NCBI RefSeq assembly: GCF_000024465.1
Contig: NC_014010.1
Span: forward strand, 2,331,001 to 2,395,000
Reading direction: 5' to 3'
Source: Candidatus Puniceispirillum marinum IMCC1322
GTDB taxonomy: Bacteria; Pseudomonadota; Alphaproteobacteria; Puniceispirillales; Puniceispirillaceae
Length of the DNA: 64,000 nucleotides
The notes beneath the pieces were generated by a model. It was given only the letters and a program-made list of their open reading frames with translations. It was not told the origin of the DNA and searched no databases. The translations under genes and the position numbers were made by a program. Below, piece after piece: positions 34,752 through 45,415 of the stretch; the stretch's first letter is position 1, and each line of letters begins with the position of its first letter.

Positions 34752-35924
34752 TTATGTCAACAAACCTAGCCGGTCTCCCAGATGTCCGATCACCTCTCGG
34801 TCGGCATTGGCAAAGGCAAAGCGCAGATACTGTTCCTGCCCATCACCAAAAAAGGCACCCGGAATCGTCAGCACGCCAGCATCGCGCGCCATGCGCTGTG
34901 CCACATCGCGTGACCCGATACCGTCAAACGGATGACGGACATAGCCAAAATAGGCGCCGGTGCTGATAAGTTCCCAGCCGTTTAGCTGATTAATAACGTC
35001 GCTGAAAACTGAGGCGCGTGCGGCAATGCGGGCGCGGTTTTCGTCGCGCCACGATGCCAGATGTGCCAGCATTGGTGTGATGGCCTGTTGCGGTGCGCGC
35101 GGGGCGCAAATCTGGATGTTGTCGATAATTTTGGCCAGCTGGAAAATCATTCCTGTTCCTGATGTTACTGCCCCCAGCCGATGTCCGGGCATACAGTAGG
35201 ATTTGGAAAAACTGTAAAGCTGTATCAGATGATCCTGCCAGCCATCGGCGGCAAACAGGTCATGCGGCGCGCCGGCTTCAAGCGGCAGAAAGTCACGATA
35301 GGTTTCATCCAGAATAAGCCAGATCCCCTTTGCCTTGCATAGTGCCAGAATCTCGGTCAGTAAATCAGCCGGATAGATTGTCCCAGCTGGATTGTTGGGG
35401 CTGACTAACGCGATCGCACGCACCTCCGGGGTGATCGCGGCGCTGATATCCGCACAGCTTGGCAACAAGCCATTATCATCATGGCAATCGACATAGCCCA
35501 CCGAAATACCCAGCATCCCAAGTGATGATTCATGCTTGAAATAGCAGGGGCGCGTCATCAATATGCTTTCGCCACGTCCGGCAACGGCCAAGGCGGCGGC
35601 GACAAAGGCCTGATTACATCCGGATGTAATATGTGTGTGTTCTGGCTCGATATTGGCACTGTAAAGCATGCGCAAATGTTCGGCATAGGCAGCGCGTAAA
35701 TTATCATCGCCTTCAACACGGCCATAGCGGGCATTATCGGCTGATGCAGCGGCGTTAGCTAGCGCGTTCAGCATGTCGGGATGCGCGGGATAGCCAGGCA
35801 CCGCTTGACTCATATCGATCATCTCGCCATGGCGGCCATCATATGAAGCCTTCCAGTCAAGAACGGTAGATACAGGCGGGGCATTGAGCGCTTTAATTGC
35901 GGGATTGAACATGGGTGCACCCAT
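34752..35924 (-). CDS. Class I/II PLP-dependent aminotransferase
   Basis: A 390-residue fold-type I aminotransferase. VSPNNPAGTIYP carries the cofactor-contacting Asn, LILDETYRDF the Asp and Tyr, and YSFSKSYCMPGHRLGAV the Schiff-base Lys with the downstream Arg. The C-terminal FRFANADRE-like end (LRFAFANADREV) has the substrate-carboxylate Arg. The amino donor cannot be told from sequence. It converges on the YCII gene with 6 bp between stops. Confidence 0.87.
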   Translation of the reverse strand: MGAPMFNPAIKALNAPPVSTVLDWKASYDGRHGEMIDMSQAVPGYPAHPDMLNALANAAASADNARYGRVEGDDNLRAAYAEHLRMLYSANIEPEHTHITSGCNQAFVAAALAVAGRGESILMTRPCYFKHESSLGMLGISVGYVDCHDDNGLLPSCADISAAITPEVRAIALVSPNNPAGTIYPADLLTEILALCKAKGIWLILDETYRDFLPLEAGAPHDLFAADGWQDHLIQLYSFSKSYCMPGHRLGAVTSGTGMIFQLAKIIDNIQICAPRAPQQAITPMLAHLASWRDENRARIAARASVFSDVINQLNGWELISTGAYFGYVRHPFDGIGSRDVAQRMARDAGVLTIPGAFFGDGQEQYLRFAFANADREVIGHLGDRLGLLT

Positions 35925-36058
35925 GGGGCGATAGTAAAACAGAACGATCTAACGTAACAGAGTTGAAGCGGCTTCAAAAGCACGGCAGACTAGACTACAG
36001 CGATAAAGATGCAAATCGACTATAAAACCGCATCATGAACTTGCCGTGTGAGGGTCAA

Positions 36059-36751
36059 ATGTTTATCCGTGAAAATCTAACTTATGTTGCCGCGCCATTG
36101 CCGCATCGGGAACCGCGAGATGATGGGCAAATGGCCGCCGCGGCTCAGGCGTTTCGCGACACCATGGCAACCCGCCATACCGTGCGAGATTTTTCATCGC
36201 GCCCAGTGCCAAAAGCGATCATCGAAGATTGCATCCGCACCGCCGGACGCGCCCCTAGCGGTGCCAATCATCAACCATGGCATTTTGCGGCCATTGCCAG
36301 CCCGTCTATAAAGGCCAAAATCCGTGCCGCCGCCGAAGCCGAAGAGGCAAAATTCTACGCTAGCACCAGCCATGATGAATGGATCAAAGCGCTGGAACCT
36401 ATCGGCACCGGACCGGATAAGCCGCATCTGGAAATCGCCCCATGGCTGATAGTCATTTTTGGCGAACGCTATGGCCAGTTTGACGATGGCACACGCTATA
36501 AAAATTACTATGTCCCGGAAAGTGTTGGAATTGCGTCGGGGTTTCTGATTGCGGCACTGCATATGGCGGGGCTGTCCTGTCTGACGCATACGCCCAACCC
36601 GATGGGATTTCTTGGTGAGATATGCAACCGTCCAGCTTCGAACAAGGCGATGATGATTCTGGCTGTGGGACATGCGGCAGATGATGCCAGCATTCCCGCC
36701 GTTGCCAAAATTAAGAAACCGCTTGCTGACATTATGACCTGCTTTGAATAG
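36059..36751 (+). CDS. Nitroreductase-family protein, iodotyrosine deiodinase-like
   Basis: A 230-residue FMN protein. FMN-contacting RHTVRDFSSRPV and GRAPSGANHQPWHF are at the N-terminal end, NYYVPESVGIASGFLIAALHMAGLSCLTHTPNPMGFL in the middle. Glu96, Tyr100 and Lys121 keep the E-x3-Y-x20-K spacing of the residues that hold the halotyrosine zwitterion in human and bacterial iodotyrosine deiodinase. This suggests reductive dehalogenation of halotyrosines or a related reduction. GAGGG four bases before ATG 36059 sets the start over one at 36035. Confidence 0.82.
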   Translation: MFIRENLTYVAAPLPHREPRDDGQMAAAAQAFRDTMATRHTVRDFSSRPVPKAIIEDCIRTAGRAPSGANHQPWHFAAIASPSIKAKIRAAAEAEEAKFYASTSHDEWIKALEPIGTGPDKPHLEIAPWLIVIFGERYGQFDDGTRYKNYYVPESVGIASGFLIAALHMAGLSCLTHTPNPMGFLGEICNRPASNKAMMILAVGHAADDASIPAVAKIKKPLADIMTCFE

Positions 36752-36766
36752 CTTGATTATCGCAGG

Positions 36767-37759
36767 CTAATTCTGAAAGTATCTGACAAGATCATCATTA
36801 AGCATTTTCAGAGATGCCATACGATCAAATCCAGGTGGATCAATTGCCGCCGTAATATGCTCTATATCTGTCACGCGTTTCGCAAAAGGCGCAATAAAGG
36901 CAGAGTGATGCCCTTCGCGAATAGAAAAATCAAAAAGCTTGTCTTTTGGGATGATCTTGCTAAGTGGTTCTGCATGAAAATGTGGCACATTGATCTTGTC
37001 GTCGACATACCCTGCGATAAAAACGTGCTCAGCACTGAGCATATTGTCCTCAATCACTATGCCTTGGCCAATCGGTGCGATTAACGCTACCTTCCCATTT
37101 ATCGAAGGTTTTGACCAAAATTTTGATGGAACTTCCCGTTCTAAAGATGGTGTTTTTACACCGCGTTTCCATTTGATCGACCATCGTGTGATGAAATCTG
37201 GTTCGTCGCAGAAATTTGGATCATCATGCTTCTGACAATGGACGTCGACTATTGATTTGTCGATACCGGCACCAGCAGAAGATAATATGGTAACGGTTCC
37301 AAGCGAATATCCCAGCGCATGAATGCGCGACAGGTCAATAGCATTCCGAAACATATCAATTTGCAAAACCATCTCAAGCGCGTGATTGAGTTCAACAGTA
37401 CGCCAGTGCAAAGCCTTAAATGTTTTTGAGGTGCCAACTAGGTGGTCTGCTGCATGTTCGGGGGCTATCACAATGAAACCAGCATCAGCCAGTGCTTTTG
37501 CTGTCAAATGATGGTTGCGGAATCTGCCACTATTGCCATGTGACATCAAAATGACTTGGTAATGGCCATGTCTAAGCGGTGCATCAAACGCAAATTTTAC
37601 ATCAAAAGGACCTAGTCGTTCGTCAGTCTCCTCCATATCTGATGGATACCACACACCAATTTTAAGGTGATTATGTTCGAGGCTTTGAAAGCCTGCGGCT
37701 ACGGCACCTGATATGCTAGCCCACAGCGACAAAGCAAAGAAAAATAATGTCAGTTTCAT
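36767..37759 (-). CDS. Secreted alpha/beta hydrolase (PAF-acetylhydrolase/dienelactone-hydrolase-like)
   Basis: A 330-residue predicted periplasmic hydrolase with a signal peptide of ~22 residues ending AVAA. Visible: an oxyanion region VILMSHGNSGRFRNH, the nucleophile elbow ALGYSLGT (Ser), and a late HHSAFIAPF that may supply the catalytic His. Four or so cysteines in the insertion (CQKHDDPNFCDEP) may form a disulfide. Substrate is unknown. AAGGA precedes the ATG. It is divergent from a membrane AraC regulator. Confidence 0.75.
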   Translation of the reverse strand: MKLTLFFFALSLWASISGAVAAGFQSLEHNHLKIGVWYPSDMEETDERLGPFDVKFAFDAPLRHGHYQVILMSHGNSGRFRNHHLTAKALADAGFIVIAPEHAADHLVGTSKTFKALHWRTVELNHALEMVLQIDMFRNAIDLSRIHALGYSLGTVTILSSAGAGIDKSIVDVHCQKHDDPNFCDEPDFITRWSIKWKRGVKTPSLEREVPSKFWSKPSINGKVALIAPIGQGIVIEDNMLSAEHVFIAGYVDDKINVPHFHAEPLSKIIPKDKLFDFSIREGHHSAFIAPFAKRVTDIEHITAAIDPPGFDRMASLKMLNDDLVRYFQN

Positions 37760-37938
37760 TGCATGTTTCCTTTATAAAAGGGCAGAGCTTGTACCCGTGG
37801 TTGCAAAATTTGGATTTAGCATTGCCACAAATCCTTACTGGTTGTTCTGATTGTTAGTTTGGGGTCGTTAATGTGACTTAACAATATGTGCACTGTCCTA
37901 GATGACGTTCTAGGACAATACATTGAAAGGAAATACCG

Positions 37939-39003
37939 ATGACTGACGTGATGGTAATATCTGCACCTATCCCATTTATGTCTGTATTGCTTTGTCTGGG
38001 AATAGCTGTGCGTATCTGCGGATTGGATCAGGAGATTTTCAATGATAAGACAAGCAAGTCGTTATTCACTGTTTTATTTCTTATATTTGCTAGCCTATCA
38101 TTTCTAGCAGGTATCAGATTTGGATATGGTATTGATGACTTCAGGTGGCTGCAGCGCATTCTGCCTTTTACCATAGGCCCGATTATATATTTCGGGTTCT
38201 ATAGTTTTGCAAAGCCAGGTGCCATTCCAAAAACGATGATCTTCAGACATTTTGGTAGCGCCGCAATATTTATGATCATTTTCGCTTTTGACAGCCACAT
38301 TATGCCCTTTGTTGATGTAGCAATTGCAGTGTCCTATGCAATTTATTCGGGATTTTTGGTAAGATTGTTTGGCTATGGTGGCGATGAATTTGTCGACATG
38401 CCCTTGTCTCGATTTTATGCAATACGCAAATGGGGCATTGGTACCGCCATTCTGCTAATATTTATGCTGATTACAGATAGCGCGGTGTCCTTTTACATTG
38501 CTAACGAAGAAGGACAAATAGCAAGAAAATGGTTATCTGCGATTGTTCTTTTTACCAACTTACTTTTATACGGTCTTATTATCTTGCCGCCCTATAAGTT
38601 TAGAGAAAATTGGCTTGCAGTTAACAAGAAAAACCTTTTGCCGGTGTCAGATATTGATCGTGATCTGGTTAAAAGAGCAGACGAGTTTCTAACGGCTTCA
38701 AAAATTTATCGTGACCCTGAATTAACTTTGGGAAGGTTGGCACGACGTCTTCATGTGTCAGCGCATCAGTTGTCAAATGCGGTTAATCGGGTTGAAGGAC
38801 AAAATATTTCTCAGTATGTGAACGGATTTCGTATTCGTCATGCGGTAGACGAATTAAAACAAGATGAAAGTACCATTCTGTCGGTGATGGAACGTTCGGG
38901 TTTTTTGACCAAATCAAACTTCTACCGTGAATTCAAACGTATTCATGGATTGAGTCCAGCCGAGTTCCGAGTGAAAGCCCGATCCGACGATCTTACCGAA
39001 TAG
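37939..39003 (+). CDS. AraC-family regulator with multi-helix membrane N-terminus
   Basis: A 354-residue protein. Residues 1-225 hold about six to seven hydrophobic segments and no enzyme motif. Residues ~245-345 form the AraC HTH (LGRLARRLHVSAHQLSNAVNRVEGQNISQYVNGFRI and SILSVMERSGFLTKSNFYREFKRIHGLSPAEF-type). Such membrane-anchored AraC proteins are one-component sensors. AAAGGA before the ATG. Divergent orientation from the secreted hydrolase, 179 bp apart, suggests it controls that gene. Confidence 0.85.
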   Translation: MTDVMVISAPIPFMSVLLCLGIAVRICGLDQEIFNDKTSKSLFTVLFLIFASLSFLAGIRFGYGIDDFRWLQRILPFTIGPIIYFGFYSFAKPGAIPKTMIFRHFGSAAIFMIIFAFDSHIMPFVDVAIAVSYAIYSGFLVRLFGYGGDEFVDMPLSRFYAIRKWGIGTAILLIFMLITDSAVSFYIANEEGQIARKWLSAIVLFTNLLLYGLIILPPYKFRENWLAVNKKNLLPVSDIDRDLVKRADEFLTASKIYRDPELTLGRLARRLHVSAHQLSNAVNRVEGQNISQYVNGFRIRHAVDELKQDESTILSVMERSGFLTKSNFYREFKRIHGLSPAEFRVKARSDDLTE

Positions 39004-39091
39004 CTGGTTCGGATCAGCATTGTCGGTCTGGGGAAACGGCGATAGGGTATATGCAAACGATCTTTCATAATCTGGTGTCCGGAGATAAATC

Positions 39092-39820
39092 ATGAAAACA
39101 GTGGCGGTAAAACATATCAAACGTGCAGATGCCGATCTGGCCACACGGCTAGGTGCCGCAGGCGCTTCAACCGTGCATGAAGCCCAGGGGCGAACCGGAT
39201 TGCTAAAACCCTATATGCGTCCGATTTATCCGGGCGCGCGTATTGGCGGCACGGCGGTGACGGTTCTTGCACAACCGGGTGATAACTGGATGCTGCATGT
39301 GGCGATCGAATTATGCCAGCCAGGTGATATTCTGGTGGTGGCCTGTACGACGGCTTGCACCGATGGCTATTTTGGCGATTTGCTGGCAACTTCGGCACAG
39401 ATGCGTGGCGTCAAAGGGCTGGTGATTGATGCGGGCGTCCGTGATGTGGCTGATCTTCAGGCGATGAATTTTCCGGTATGGTCGCGTGCCATTTCATCAC
39501 AAGGCACGGTAAAGAATACGCTTGGCGCGGTTAACGTGCCGGTGGTGTGCGCTGGCCAGCTAATTTTCCCGGGTGATGTGATAGCCGCCGATGATGACGG
39601 GGTGGTTGTGGTGGCGCGCGCCGAGGCTGAAGACGTGATGGCCAAGACCCAGGCACGCCTTGACGCCGAGGAAGACAAACGTGTCCGCTTACAGGCGGGT
39701 GAGCTTGGCCTTGATCTCTATAATATGCGGCCACGTCTTGCCGAAGCGGGTCTTGAATATGTTGATGATCTGGAAACGCTGGGTAGCTTTAACGGCATTG
39801 ATTGCCGGAACCGAAGTTAG
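39092..39820 (+). CDS. RraA-fold 4-hydroxy-4-methyl-2-oxoglutarate/CHA aldolase
   Basis: A 242-residue class II aldolase of the HMG/CHA type, also active as oxaloacetate decarboxylase. Key blocks: [62 protein letters not shown] with the metal-binding Asp and Arg, and a C-terminal extension past the plain RraA fold. In proteobacteria it ends protocatechuate 4,5-cleavage and gallate pathways by releasing pyruvate. No ring-cleavage genes are near, so the upstream pathway is unclear. GGAG precedes the ATG. Confidence 0.83.
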   Translation: MKTVAVKHIKRADADLATRLGAAGASTVHEAQGRTGLLKPYMRPIYPGARIGGTAVTVLAQPGDNWMLHVAIELCQPGDILVVACTTACTDGYFGDLLATSAQMRGVKGLVIDAGVRDVADLQAMNFPVWSRAISSQGTVKNTLGAVNVPVVCAGQLIFPGDVIAADDDGVVVVARAEAEDVMAKTQARLDAEEDKRVRLQAGELGLDLYNMRPRLAEAGLEYVDDLETLGSFNGIDCRNRS

Positions 39821-39822
39821 CG

Positions 39823-40641
39823 TTAAGCGTTGTTCGGCCAGACCACCGGAAACCAGTCATGGCGCAACTGTGCGCCATCCTGCATGTCATGCCCCGGAAA
39901 GGGGGGTGATGTAGGGCCGGGTCTTGTCACATAGCGCGCATCATCGCCAACATAGCGCAAGGATAGAGCCCGCCGCCGTGTTGTTGCCATATTGCCGCGT
40001 GCACCATGAACAGCACGAAAATCGAAAGCCACCGCATCACCAGGTTGCATCGTCCATTCAAGCGTCGGGAATTTGTCCGGTTCGGCATCGGGGTCAGGTA
40101 CAGGCAGAAAATCATCATCCCCAGCATAAAAACTATCTTCATAAAAATTATTTTCGGCCAGCCAGCGTACGGGCAATACCATCTTATCCCATTTATGCGA
40201 TCCGGCGATCACCCGCAGGCTGGCATCATCGACCGGATCAACCGGAATCCAGAAGCTTACTGTCTGGGTGCCTTCAACAAAGTAATAAGGCGCGTCCTGA
40301 TGCCATGGTGTTGGTTTGCTGGTGCCGGGCTCTTTGACCAGAACATGGTCATGAAAGAACTGGGCATGGTGCGATTGCATCAATGCCGCCGCCACGGCTG
40401 GTGCAGGTGATGAAGCCATGATTTCGGCAAAGGCGGGTATCCGTTGCCAGTTGCAATAATCGTCGAAAAAGCGCCCAGCTTCGCCAGCTTGCAGATTTTC
40501 CGCCGCATAGGGGCCTGGATTTTCCATATTGGTCGCAATGCCATCTTTAATCACATCAACCCAGTCAGCAAATAGGCCGGGCAGACAGACCGCACCATCG
40601 CGGGCAAAAGCATCAATCTGGTCTTGGCTGATATTATGCAT
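39823..40641 (-). CDS. Phytanoyl-CoA dioxygenase-family protein
   Basis: A 272-residue Fe(II)/2-oxoglutarate oxygenase. The iron triad is seen as TPWHQDAPYYF (His, Asp) and FDFRAVHGARGN (His), and a 2-oxoglutarate Arg is near ALSLRYVG. Homologues hydroxylate diverse small molecules, including ectoine, quorum-signal and phosphonate substrates. It converges on the aldolase gene 3 bp away and is divergent from the molybdenum hydroxylase cluster. Substrate unknown. Confidence 0.83.
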   Translation of the reverse strand: MHNISQDQIDAFARDGAVCLPGLFADWVDVIKDGIATNMENPGPYAAENLQAGEAGRFFDDYCNWQRIPAFAEIMASSPAPAVAAALMQSHHAQFFHDHVLVKEPGTSKPTPWHQDAPYYFVEGTQTVSFWIPVDPVDDASLRVIAGSHKWDKMVLPVRWLAENNFYEDSFYAGDDDFLPVPDPDAEPDKFPTLEWTMQPGDAVAFDFRAVHGARGNMATTRRRALSLRYVGDDARYVTRPGPTSPPFPGHDMQDGAQLRHDWFPVVWPNNA

Positions 40642-40819
40642 CTTTAACGTCCGTTGTTTGGTTGGTTATGTTAATACGACAAGCTACACGTGATTCTATC
40701 AATATTCTAAATTAGTAATTCAATTAAATTCAACTATTTAGCCTAAAATTAGCACCCGATTTACAAATTGCTCTATTTGTTCCAGCCTTTATGTATAGAC
40801 CATTATTTTGGAGGGGGAA

Positions 40820-41290
40820 ATGGCACAAGTTTCACTTAACCTCAATGGCACGCCGATGGAATGTGAGGTTGACGAAAACAGCCTTTTATCAACCTTTTTA
40901 CGCGAAGATTGCGGCCTGACAGGCACACATATCGGTTGCGATACCAGCCAGTGCGGCACCTGTGTTGTGCATATTAACGGTCAATCGGTAAAATCATGCT
41001 CGATGCTGACATTACAGGCAGATGGTGCCGATATCACAACGATTGAAGGCATTGCCGATGGCGATGATCTGCATCCGATGCAGGCGGCTTTCCGCGAACA
41101 TCATGGTCTGCAATGTGGGTTTTGCACGGCGGGGATGGTGATGAGTGCGATCGATCTTCTGCGCCATCATCCCGCGCCAAGCAAGGCCGACATCCGCGCC
41201 TATATGGATGGCAATATCTGCCGCTGTACAGGTTATCACAACATTGTCAAAGCGATTGACGCCGCCGCCAAAGAGATGGCCGCGCGCTAG
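40820..41290 (+). CDS. Molybdenum hydroxylase small subunit, two [2Fe-2S] clusters
   Basis: A 156-residue electron-transfer subunit. The plant-type ferredoxin cluster is in [18 protein letters not shown] with a later Cys, and the second in [13 protein letters not shown] and [17 protein letters not shown] at 40810-40814 supports ATG 40820. It is the first gene of a small-large-medium order set, the order of form II CO-dehydrogenase-like enzymes, and passes electrons from the Mo site to FAD. Confidence 0.93.
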   Translation: MAQVSLNLNGTPMECEVDENSLLSTFLREDCGLTGTHIGCDTSQCGTCVVHINGQSVKSCSMLTLQADGADITTIEGIADGDDLHPMQAAFREHHGLQCGFCTAGMVMSAIDLLRHHPAPSKADIRAYMDGNICRCTGYHNIVKAIDAAAKEMAAR

Positions 41291-41301
41291 AGGAGATAGA
41301 C

Positions 41302-43689
41302 ATGCCAGATGGAACAGAAGCAACAGGTATCGGCGTCTCGGTCAAGCGTAAGGAGGATTATCGTTTCCTCACCGGACAGGGTAATTATACTGACGATATC
41401 AACCGACCAAATCAGACCTATGCCTATATCCTGCGCGCACGCGAGGCACATGCCAAAATCACTGTTAAAACCGACAAGGCCAAAAAGGCGGCTGGCGTTG
41501 TGGCAATCTTTACGGGTGAAGATATGCAAGTGGGTTCGATTCCCTGCGGCTGGCAGGTTGACTCAAAAGATGGCACGCCGATGCGCGAGCCAGAACATCC
41601 ACCGCTTGCCAAAGGTGTTGTTCGCTATGTTGGCGATCAGATTGCGGTGGTCATTGCCGACAATCTGAACGCGGCAAGGGATGCTGCCGAACTGATTGAG
41701 GTTGACTATAGCCCGCTTCCCACAGCGGTTGATCTGATGGCCGCGGCTCATGCTGATGACAAGGGCGGTGCTTTGGTACATCCCGATTTTGGCACCAATA
41801 TCTGTTATGATTGGGAGATTGGCGATGAGGCAGAAATCGATGCCGCGCTGGCTAAATCCTATTATGTTACCGAGCTTGAAATCCGCAATAACCGCCTGAT
41901 CCCCAATGCGATGGAACCACGTGTGGCCATCGGTGATTATGACAAGGCGACTGATCATTATACGCTTTACACCACCAGCCAGAATCCGCATGTGATCCGA
42001 TTATTGATGGGGGCGTTCGTTTTATCGATACCCGAACATAAATTACGCGTCATTGCGCCGGATGTTGGTGGCGGTTTCGGATCGAAAATTTTTCATTACG
42101 CTGAAGAGGCGATCGTCACATGGGCGTCGCATAAAATCCAGCGCCCCGTCAAATGGACATCTGACCGTAGCGAAGCCTTTATGTCTGATGCGCATGGCCG
42201 CGATCATCTGTCGCTGGCCAAACTTGGCATGGATAAAACAGGAAAATTTACTGCATTAAAGGTCAATACGATTGCCAATATGGGGGCATATTTATCAACA
42301 TTTGCATCATGTGTACCGACTTATCTTTACGCCACCTTGCTGGCTGGTGTTTATACAACCCCCTTGATTTATTGTAATGTAAAGGCGGTCTTTACCAATA
42401 CGGTTCCGGTTGATGCCTATCGTGGTGCTGGTCGCCCCGAAGCAACCTATCTACTCGAGCGTATTGTCGATAAGGCGGCGCGTGAAATGGGTATTGATCA
42501 AGCCGAAATCCGGCGCCGTAATTTTATTCCTGCCGATGCTTTTCCCTATCAGACACCTGTCGCTTTGCAATATGATTCGGGAGATTATGAAGCCACCTTG
42601 CAACATGCCATGGAACTGGCTGACGTGGCGGGATTTCCGGCACGCCGCAAGGCGGCAAGCGAACAGGGTAAATTACGCGGGCTTGGATATTCGACCTATC
42701 TGGAAGCCTGCGGCATTGCGCCATCGGCGGTGGTTGGTTCGCTGGGCGCACGGGCAGGCCTGTTCGAATGTGCCGAGGTGCGCGTCCATCCTACCGGTTC
42801 GGTGACGGTCTTTACCGGATCGCACAGTCATGGTCAGGGGCATGAAACTACCTTTGCGCAATTGGTATCGGAATCGCTGGGTTTGCCATTGGATGCAATT
42901 GAAATAAGCCATGGGGACACCGCGAATATTCCCTTTGGCATGGGCACCTATGGATCACGGTCACTGGCGGTTGGCGGCGAAGCGATCATGAGCGCCATCG
43001 ACAAGATCAGGGTCAAAGCCACGCGGATTGCCGCCCATATTCTCGAAGAAGATGTTGATGATGTTGATTTTGACAAGGGGGTATTCACAGGGCGCAAAAC
43101 CAATGCTAGCCTGACCTTTGGCGATATTGCCCTGGCTGCCTATGTGCCCCATAATTTCCCACATGACGAGCTTGAGCCGGGGTTGGATGAAAAGGCCTTT
43201 TATGATCCCAAAAATTTCACCTATCCGGGTGGTTGTCATATTTGCGAAATTGAAATTGATCCGGCCACCGGCGAAACCACTGTTGTGAATATGACGGCGG
43301 TTGATGATGTTGGCCGTGTGATCAACCCGATGATTGTCGAAGGTCAGGTACATGGCGGTCTGGCACAAGGCATTGGTCAGGCGCTTTATGAAGCCTGCGT
43401 TTATGACGATGATGGCCAGCTTTTAAGCGGTTCCTATATGGATTACACGATGCCGCGCGCCGATCATCTACCTGATTTTCAGGTCGCCACCGAAACCACC
43501 TTATGTACGCATAATTCGCTTGGCGTAAAGGGATGCGGCGAAGTAGGGGCGATCGGGTCACCGCCCGCGGTGATTAATGCGGTTGTTGATGCGCTTTATG
43601 ATCTTGGCGTCAAGGATATCAGCATGCCAGCCACCCCTGAGACGGTCTGGCGGGCGACTCAGTCAACAAATCTCAAAGCCGCAGAATAG
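41302..43689 (+). CDS. Molybdenum hydroxylase large subunit, form II CO-dehydrogenase-like
   Basis: A 795-residue molybdopterin-binding subunit of the xanthine dehydrogenase family. The active-site loop reads [18 protein letters not shown], the AYRGAGR motif of form II; true aerobic CO dehydrogenase (form I) has AYxCSFR with a catalytic Cys. Other family blocks are [25 protein letters not shown] and [19 protein letters not shown] with the catalytic Glu. It probably hydroxylates an aldehyde or N-heterocycle; CO oxidation is doubtful. A good GAGGAG precedes the start. Confidence 0.92.
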   Translation: MPDGTEATGIGVSVKRKEDYRFLTGQGNYTDDINRPNQTYAYILRAREAHAKITVKTDKAKKAAGVVAIFTGEDMQVGSIPCGWQVDSKDGTPMREPEHPPLAKGVVRYVGDQIAVVIADNLNAARDAAELIEVDYSPLPTAVDLMAAAHADDKGGALVHPDFGTNICYDWEIGDEAEIDAALAKSYYVTELEIRNNRLIPNAMEPRVAIGDYDKATDHYTLYTTSQNPHVIRLLMGAFVLSIPEHKLRVIAPDVGGGFGSKIFHYAEEAIVTWASHKIQRPVKWTSDRSEAFMSDAHGRDHLSLAKLGMDKTGKFTALKVNTIANMGAYLSTFASCVPTYLYATLLAGVYTTPLIYCNVKAVFTNTVPVDAYRGAGRPEATYLLERIVDKAAREMGIDQAEIRRRNFIPADAFPYQTPVALQYDSGDYEATLQHAMELADVAGFPARRKAASEQGKLRGLGYSTYLEACGIAPSAVVGSLGARAGLFECAEVRVHPTGSVTVFTGSHSHGQGHETTFAQLVSESLGLPLDAIEISHGDTANIPFGMGTYGSRSLAVGGEAIMSAIDKIRVKATRIAAHILEEDVDDVDFDKGVFTGRKTNASLTFGDIALAAYVPHNFPHDELEPGLDEKAFYDPKNFTYPGGCHICEIEIDPATGETTVVNMTAVDDVGRVINPMIVEGQVHGGLAQGIGQALYEACVYDDDGQLLSGSYMDYTMPRADHLPDFQVATETTLCTHNSLGVKGCGEVGAIGSPPAVINAVVDALYDLGVKDISMPATPETVWRATQSTNLKAAE

Positions 43690-43703
43690 GCGAGGAGGCA
43701 ACG

Positions 43704-44501
43704 ATGTATGCAACATCCTATATAAATCCCGCAAAGACAGCAGAGGCTGTCAAGGCAATGAAACAGGCGTCCGACGGAAAATTTCTGGCTGGCGGCATGA
43801 CCCTTATCCCGACATTGAAAGCACGGCTGGCGGCACCTGATATGTTGATTGATCTGGCTCAATGTGGCCTGTCAGACATCAATATTAAGGCAGATATTAT
43901 CGAGATTGGCGCAATGACAAACCATGCAGAGGTTGCGTCATCCGAGTCTGTTGCAGATATGATTCCGGCATTGGCCATACTGGCAGGTGGCATTGGTGAC
44001 CGGCAGGTGCGCTTTCGTGGGACAATTGGGGGCTCATTGGCAAATAATGACCCGGCGGCATGCTATCCTGCAGCGGCCTTGGCACTCGGCGCGACGATTC
44101 ATACGCATCAGCGCGATATCGAAGCCCATAAATTTTTTGTCGGCTTGTTTGAAACCGCTTTGAAAGAAGATGAAATCATCACCAGCATTAGTTTCCCCCG
44201 CCCTCAAGCGGCTGCTTATGTAAAATACAATAATCCCGCATCGCGTTATGCGCTGGTTGGTGTTTTCGTCGCGCGCTTTGATGATAATGATATCCGTGTT
44301 GCCGTGACGGGTGCTGGTGCTGGTGGTGTCTTTAGATGGGAAGACGCCGAACGCGCCTTGGCGCAAGACTTTACCAGTGCGGCACTGGAACGGGTGGTGG
44401 CCAATCCTGATATATTGATGTCCGATATACACGCGGCGGCAGATTACCGGGCGCATCTGATAGGGGTGATGACACGCCGTGCGGTGACAAATTGTGTCTA
44501 A
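43704..44501 (+). CDS. Molybdenum hydroxylase FAD subunit (CoxM-like)
   Basis: A 265-residue FAD-binding subunit that completes the S-L-M set. FLAGGMTLIPTLKARLAAPD binds the FAD pyrophosphate, and IGDRQVRFRGTIGGSLANNDPAACYPAAALAL is the conserved flavin loop. The final step passes electrons to a quinone or other acceptor. GAGGAGG precedes the ATG, 14 bp after the large subunit stop. Confidence 0.92.
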   Translation: MYATSYINPAKTAEAVKAMKQASDGKFLAGGMTLIPTLKARLAAPDMLIDLAQCGLSDINIKADIIEIGAMTNHAEVASSESVADMIPALAILAGGIGDRQVRFRGTIGGSLANNDPAACYPAAALALGATIHTHQRDIEAHKFFVGLFETALKEDEIITSISFPRPQAAAYVKYNNPASRYALVGVFVARFDDNDIRVAVTGAGAGGVFRWEDAERALAQDFTSAALERVVANPDILMSDIHAAADYRAHLIGVMTRRAVTNCV

Positions 44502-44597
44502 GTCTTGGATAGTTTAAAAATCAGGTTGGCAGATGCGCCGGAATCTGCCAGCGTCGGCTCTTAATCATGTGCATCACCGATGATGAGAGTAAACTAT

Positions 44598-45392
44598 ATG
44601 AATACCGAACTGCCCGGATTGCCTCCCGCCGGATCAAAACCAATAAAGCTGATCATATTTGACAAGGATGGCGTCATTCTTGATCTGGCCGCAACGTGGT
44701 TTCCCGTGGTCTATGCGGTTGCCGAATATACGATCTCTATTATTCCGGATCATACCACCGCGGTTCAGGCCACACCCGCTGTTGGGCTGGATGATTTGCT
44801 GGCGCATATTGGCGTTGATGCTGCGGGTAATATTGATCATCACGGTCTGTTTGCGGCTGGCACCTTTACCGATATTTGTCAGGCATGGCAGACCTTGCTA
44901 CCTGATAATATGATCGATCTGCTGACCGACACATCATACAATGCCAGGGTTAACGAGCTGGTGATCGAGCTGGTGCGGGGGCGCAGTGTTGCCAAAGGTG
45001 ATGTGAAAACACCGCTGACGATGCTGTCGAATGCGGGCTATATTCTGGCCTTACTGACCAATGATAATGCAGTCTCGGCATTGCAGAATCTCAAAGATCT
45101 TGAAATTGACCATTTATTTGCAACAATCATAGGGGCTGATAGTGGCTTTGGTGGCAAGCCAGCCCCGCATGGGTTGTTGCATATATGTGACTCGCATGGC
45201 GTAATGCCGGATCAGACAATCATGGTGGGAGATACGATCGCCGATTATGGTGTGGCGATAAATGCCCGGGTACAGAATTTTATCTGCGTTGCTGATGATA
45301 TCAGCTATCGCCCAGATAGGGCTATTGATCCAGACTTGGTGATCCCGAGTCTTGGGGCTTTGCCCAGCTTGATTGAAAACTTGCCAAGATAA
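44598..45392 (+). CDS. HAD-superfamily hydrolase (phosphoglycolate phosphatase-like)
   Basis: A 264-residue HAD phosphatase: motif I IIFDKDGVILDLAATW (with Lys rather than Met or Leu between the Asp residues), motif II LLTNDNAVSAL, motif III GKPAPHGL and motif IV MVGDTIADYGVAINA. Its cap is helical. It lies just upstream of the DHDPS-family gene by 23 bp in the same direction and is probably cotranscribed. Substrate unknown. Confidence 0.82.
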   Translation: MNTELPGLPPAGSKPIKLIIFDKDGVILDLAATWFPVVYAVAEYTISIIPDHTTAVQATPAVGLDDLLAHIGVDAAGNIDHHGLFAAGTFTDICQAWQTLLPDNMIDLLTDTSYNARVNELVIELVRGRSVAKGDVKTPLTMLSNAGYILALLTNDNAVSALQNLKDLEIDHLFATIIGADSGFGGKPAPHGLLHICDSHGVMPDQTIMVGDTIADYGVAINARVQNFICVADDISYRPDRAIDPDLVIPSLGALPSLIENLPR

Positions 45393-45415
45393 ATGTGACA
45401 GCTAAAGGACGTAAA

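Noticed and set aside
41302-43689. Annotation as aerobic CO dehydrogenase large subunit (form I)
   Set aside because: The active-site loop reads AYRGAGR, not AYxCSFR, and gene order is S-L-M.
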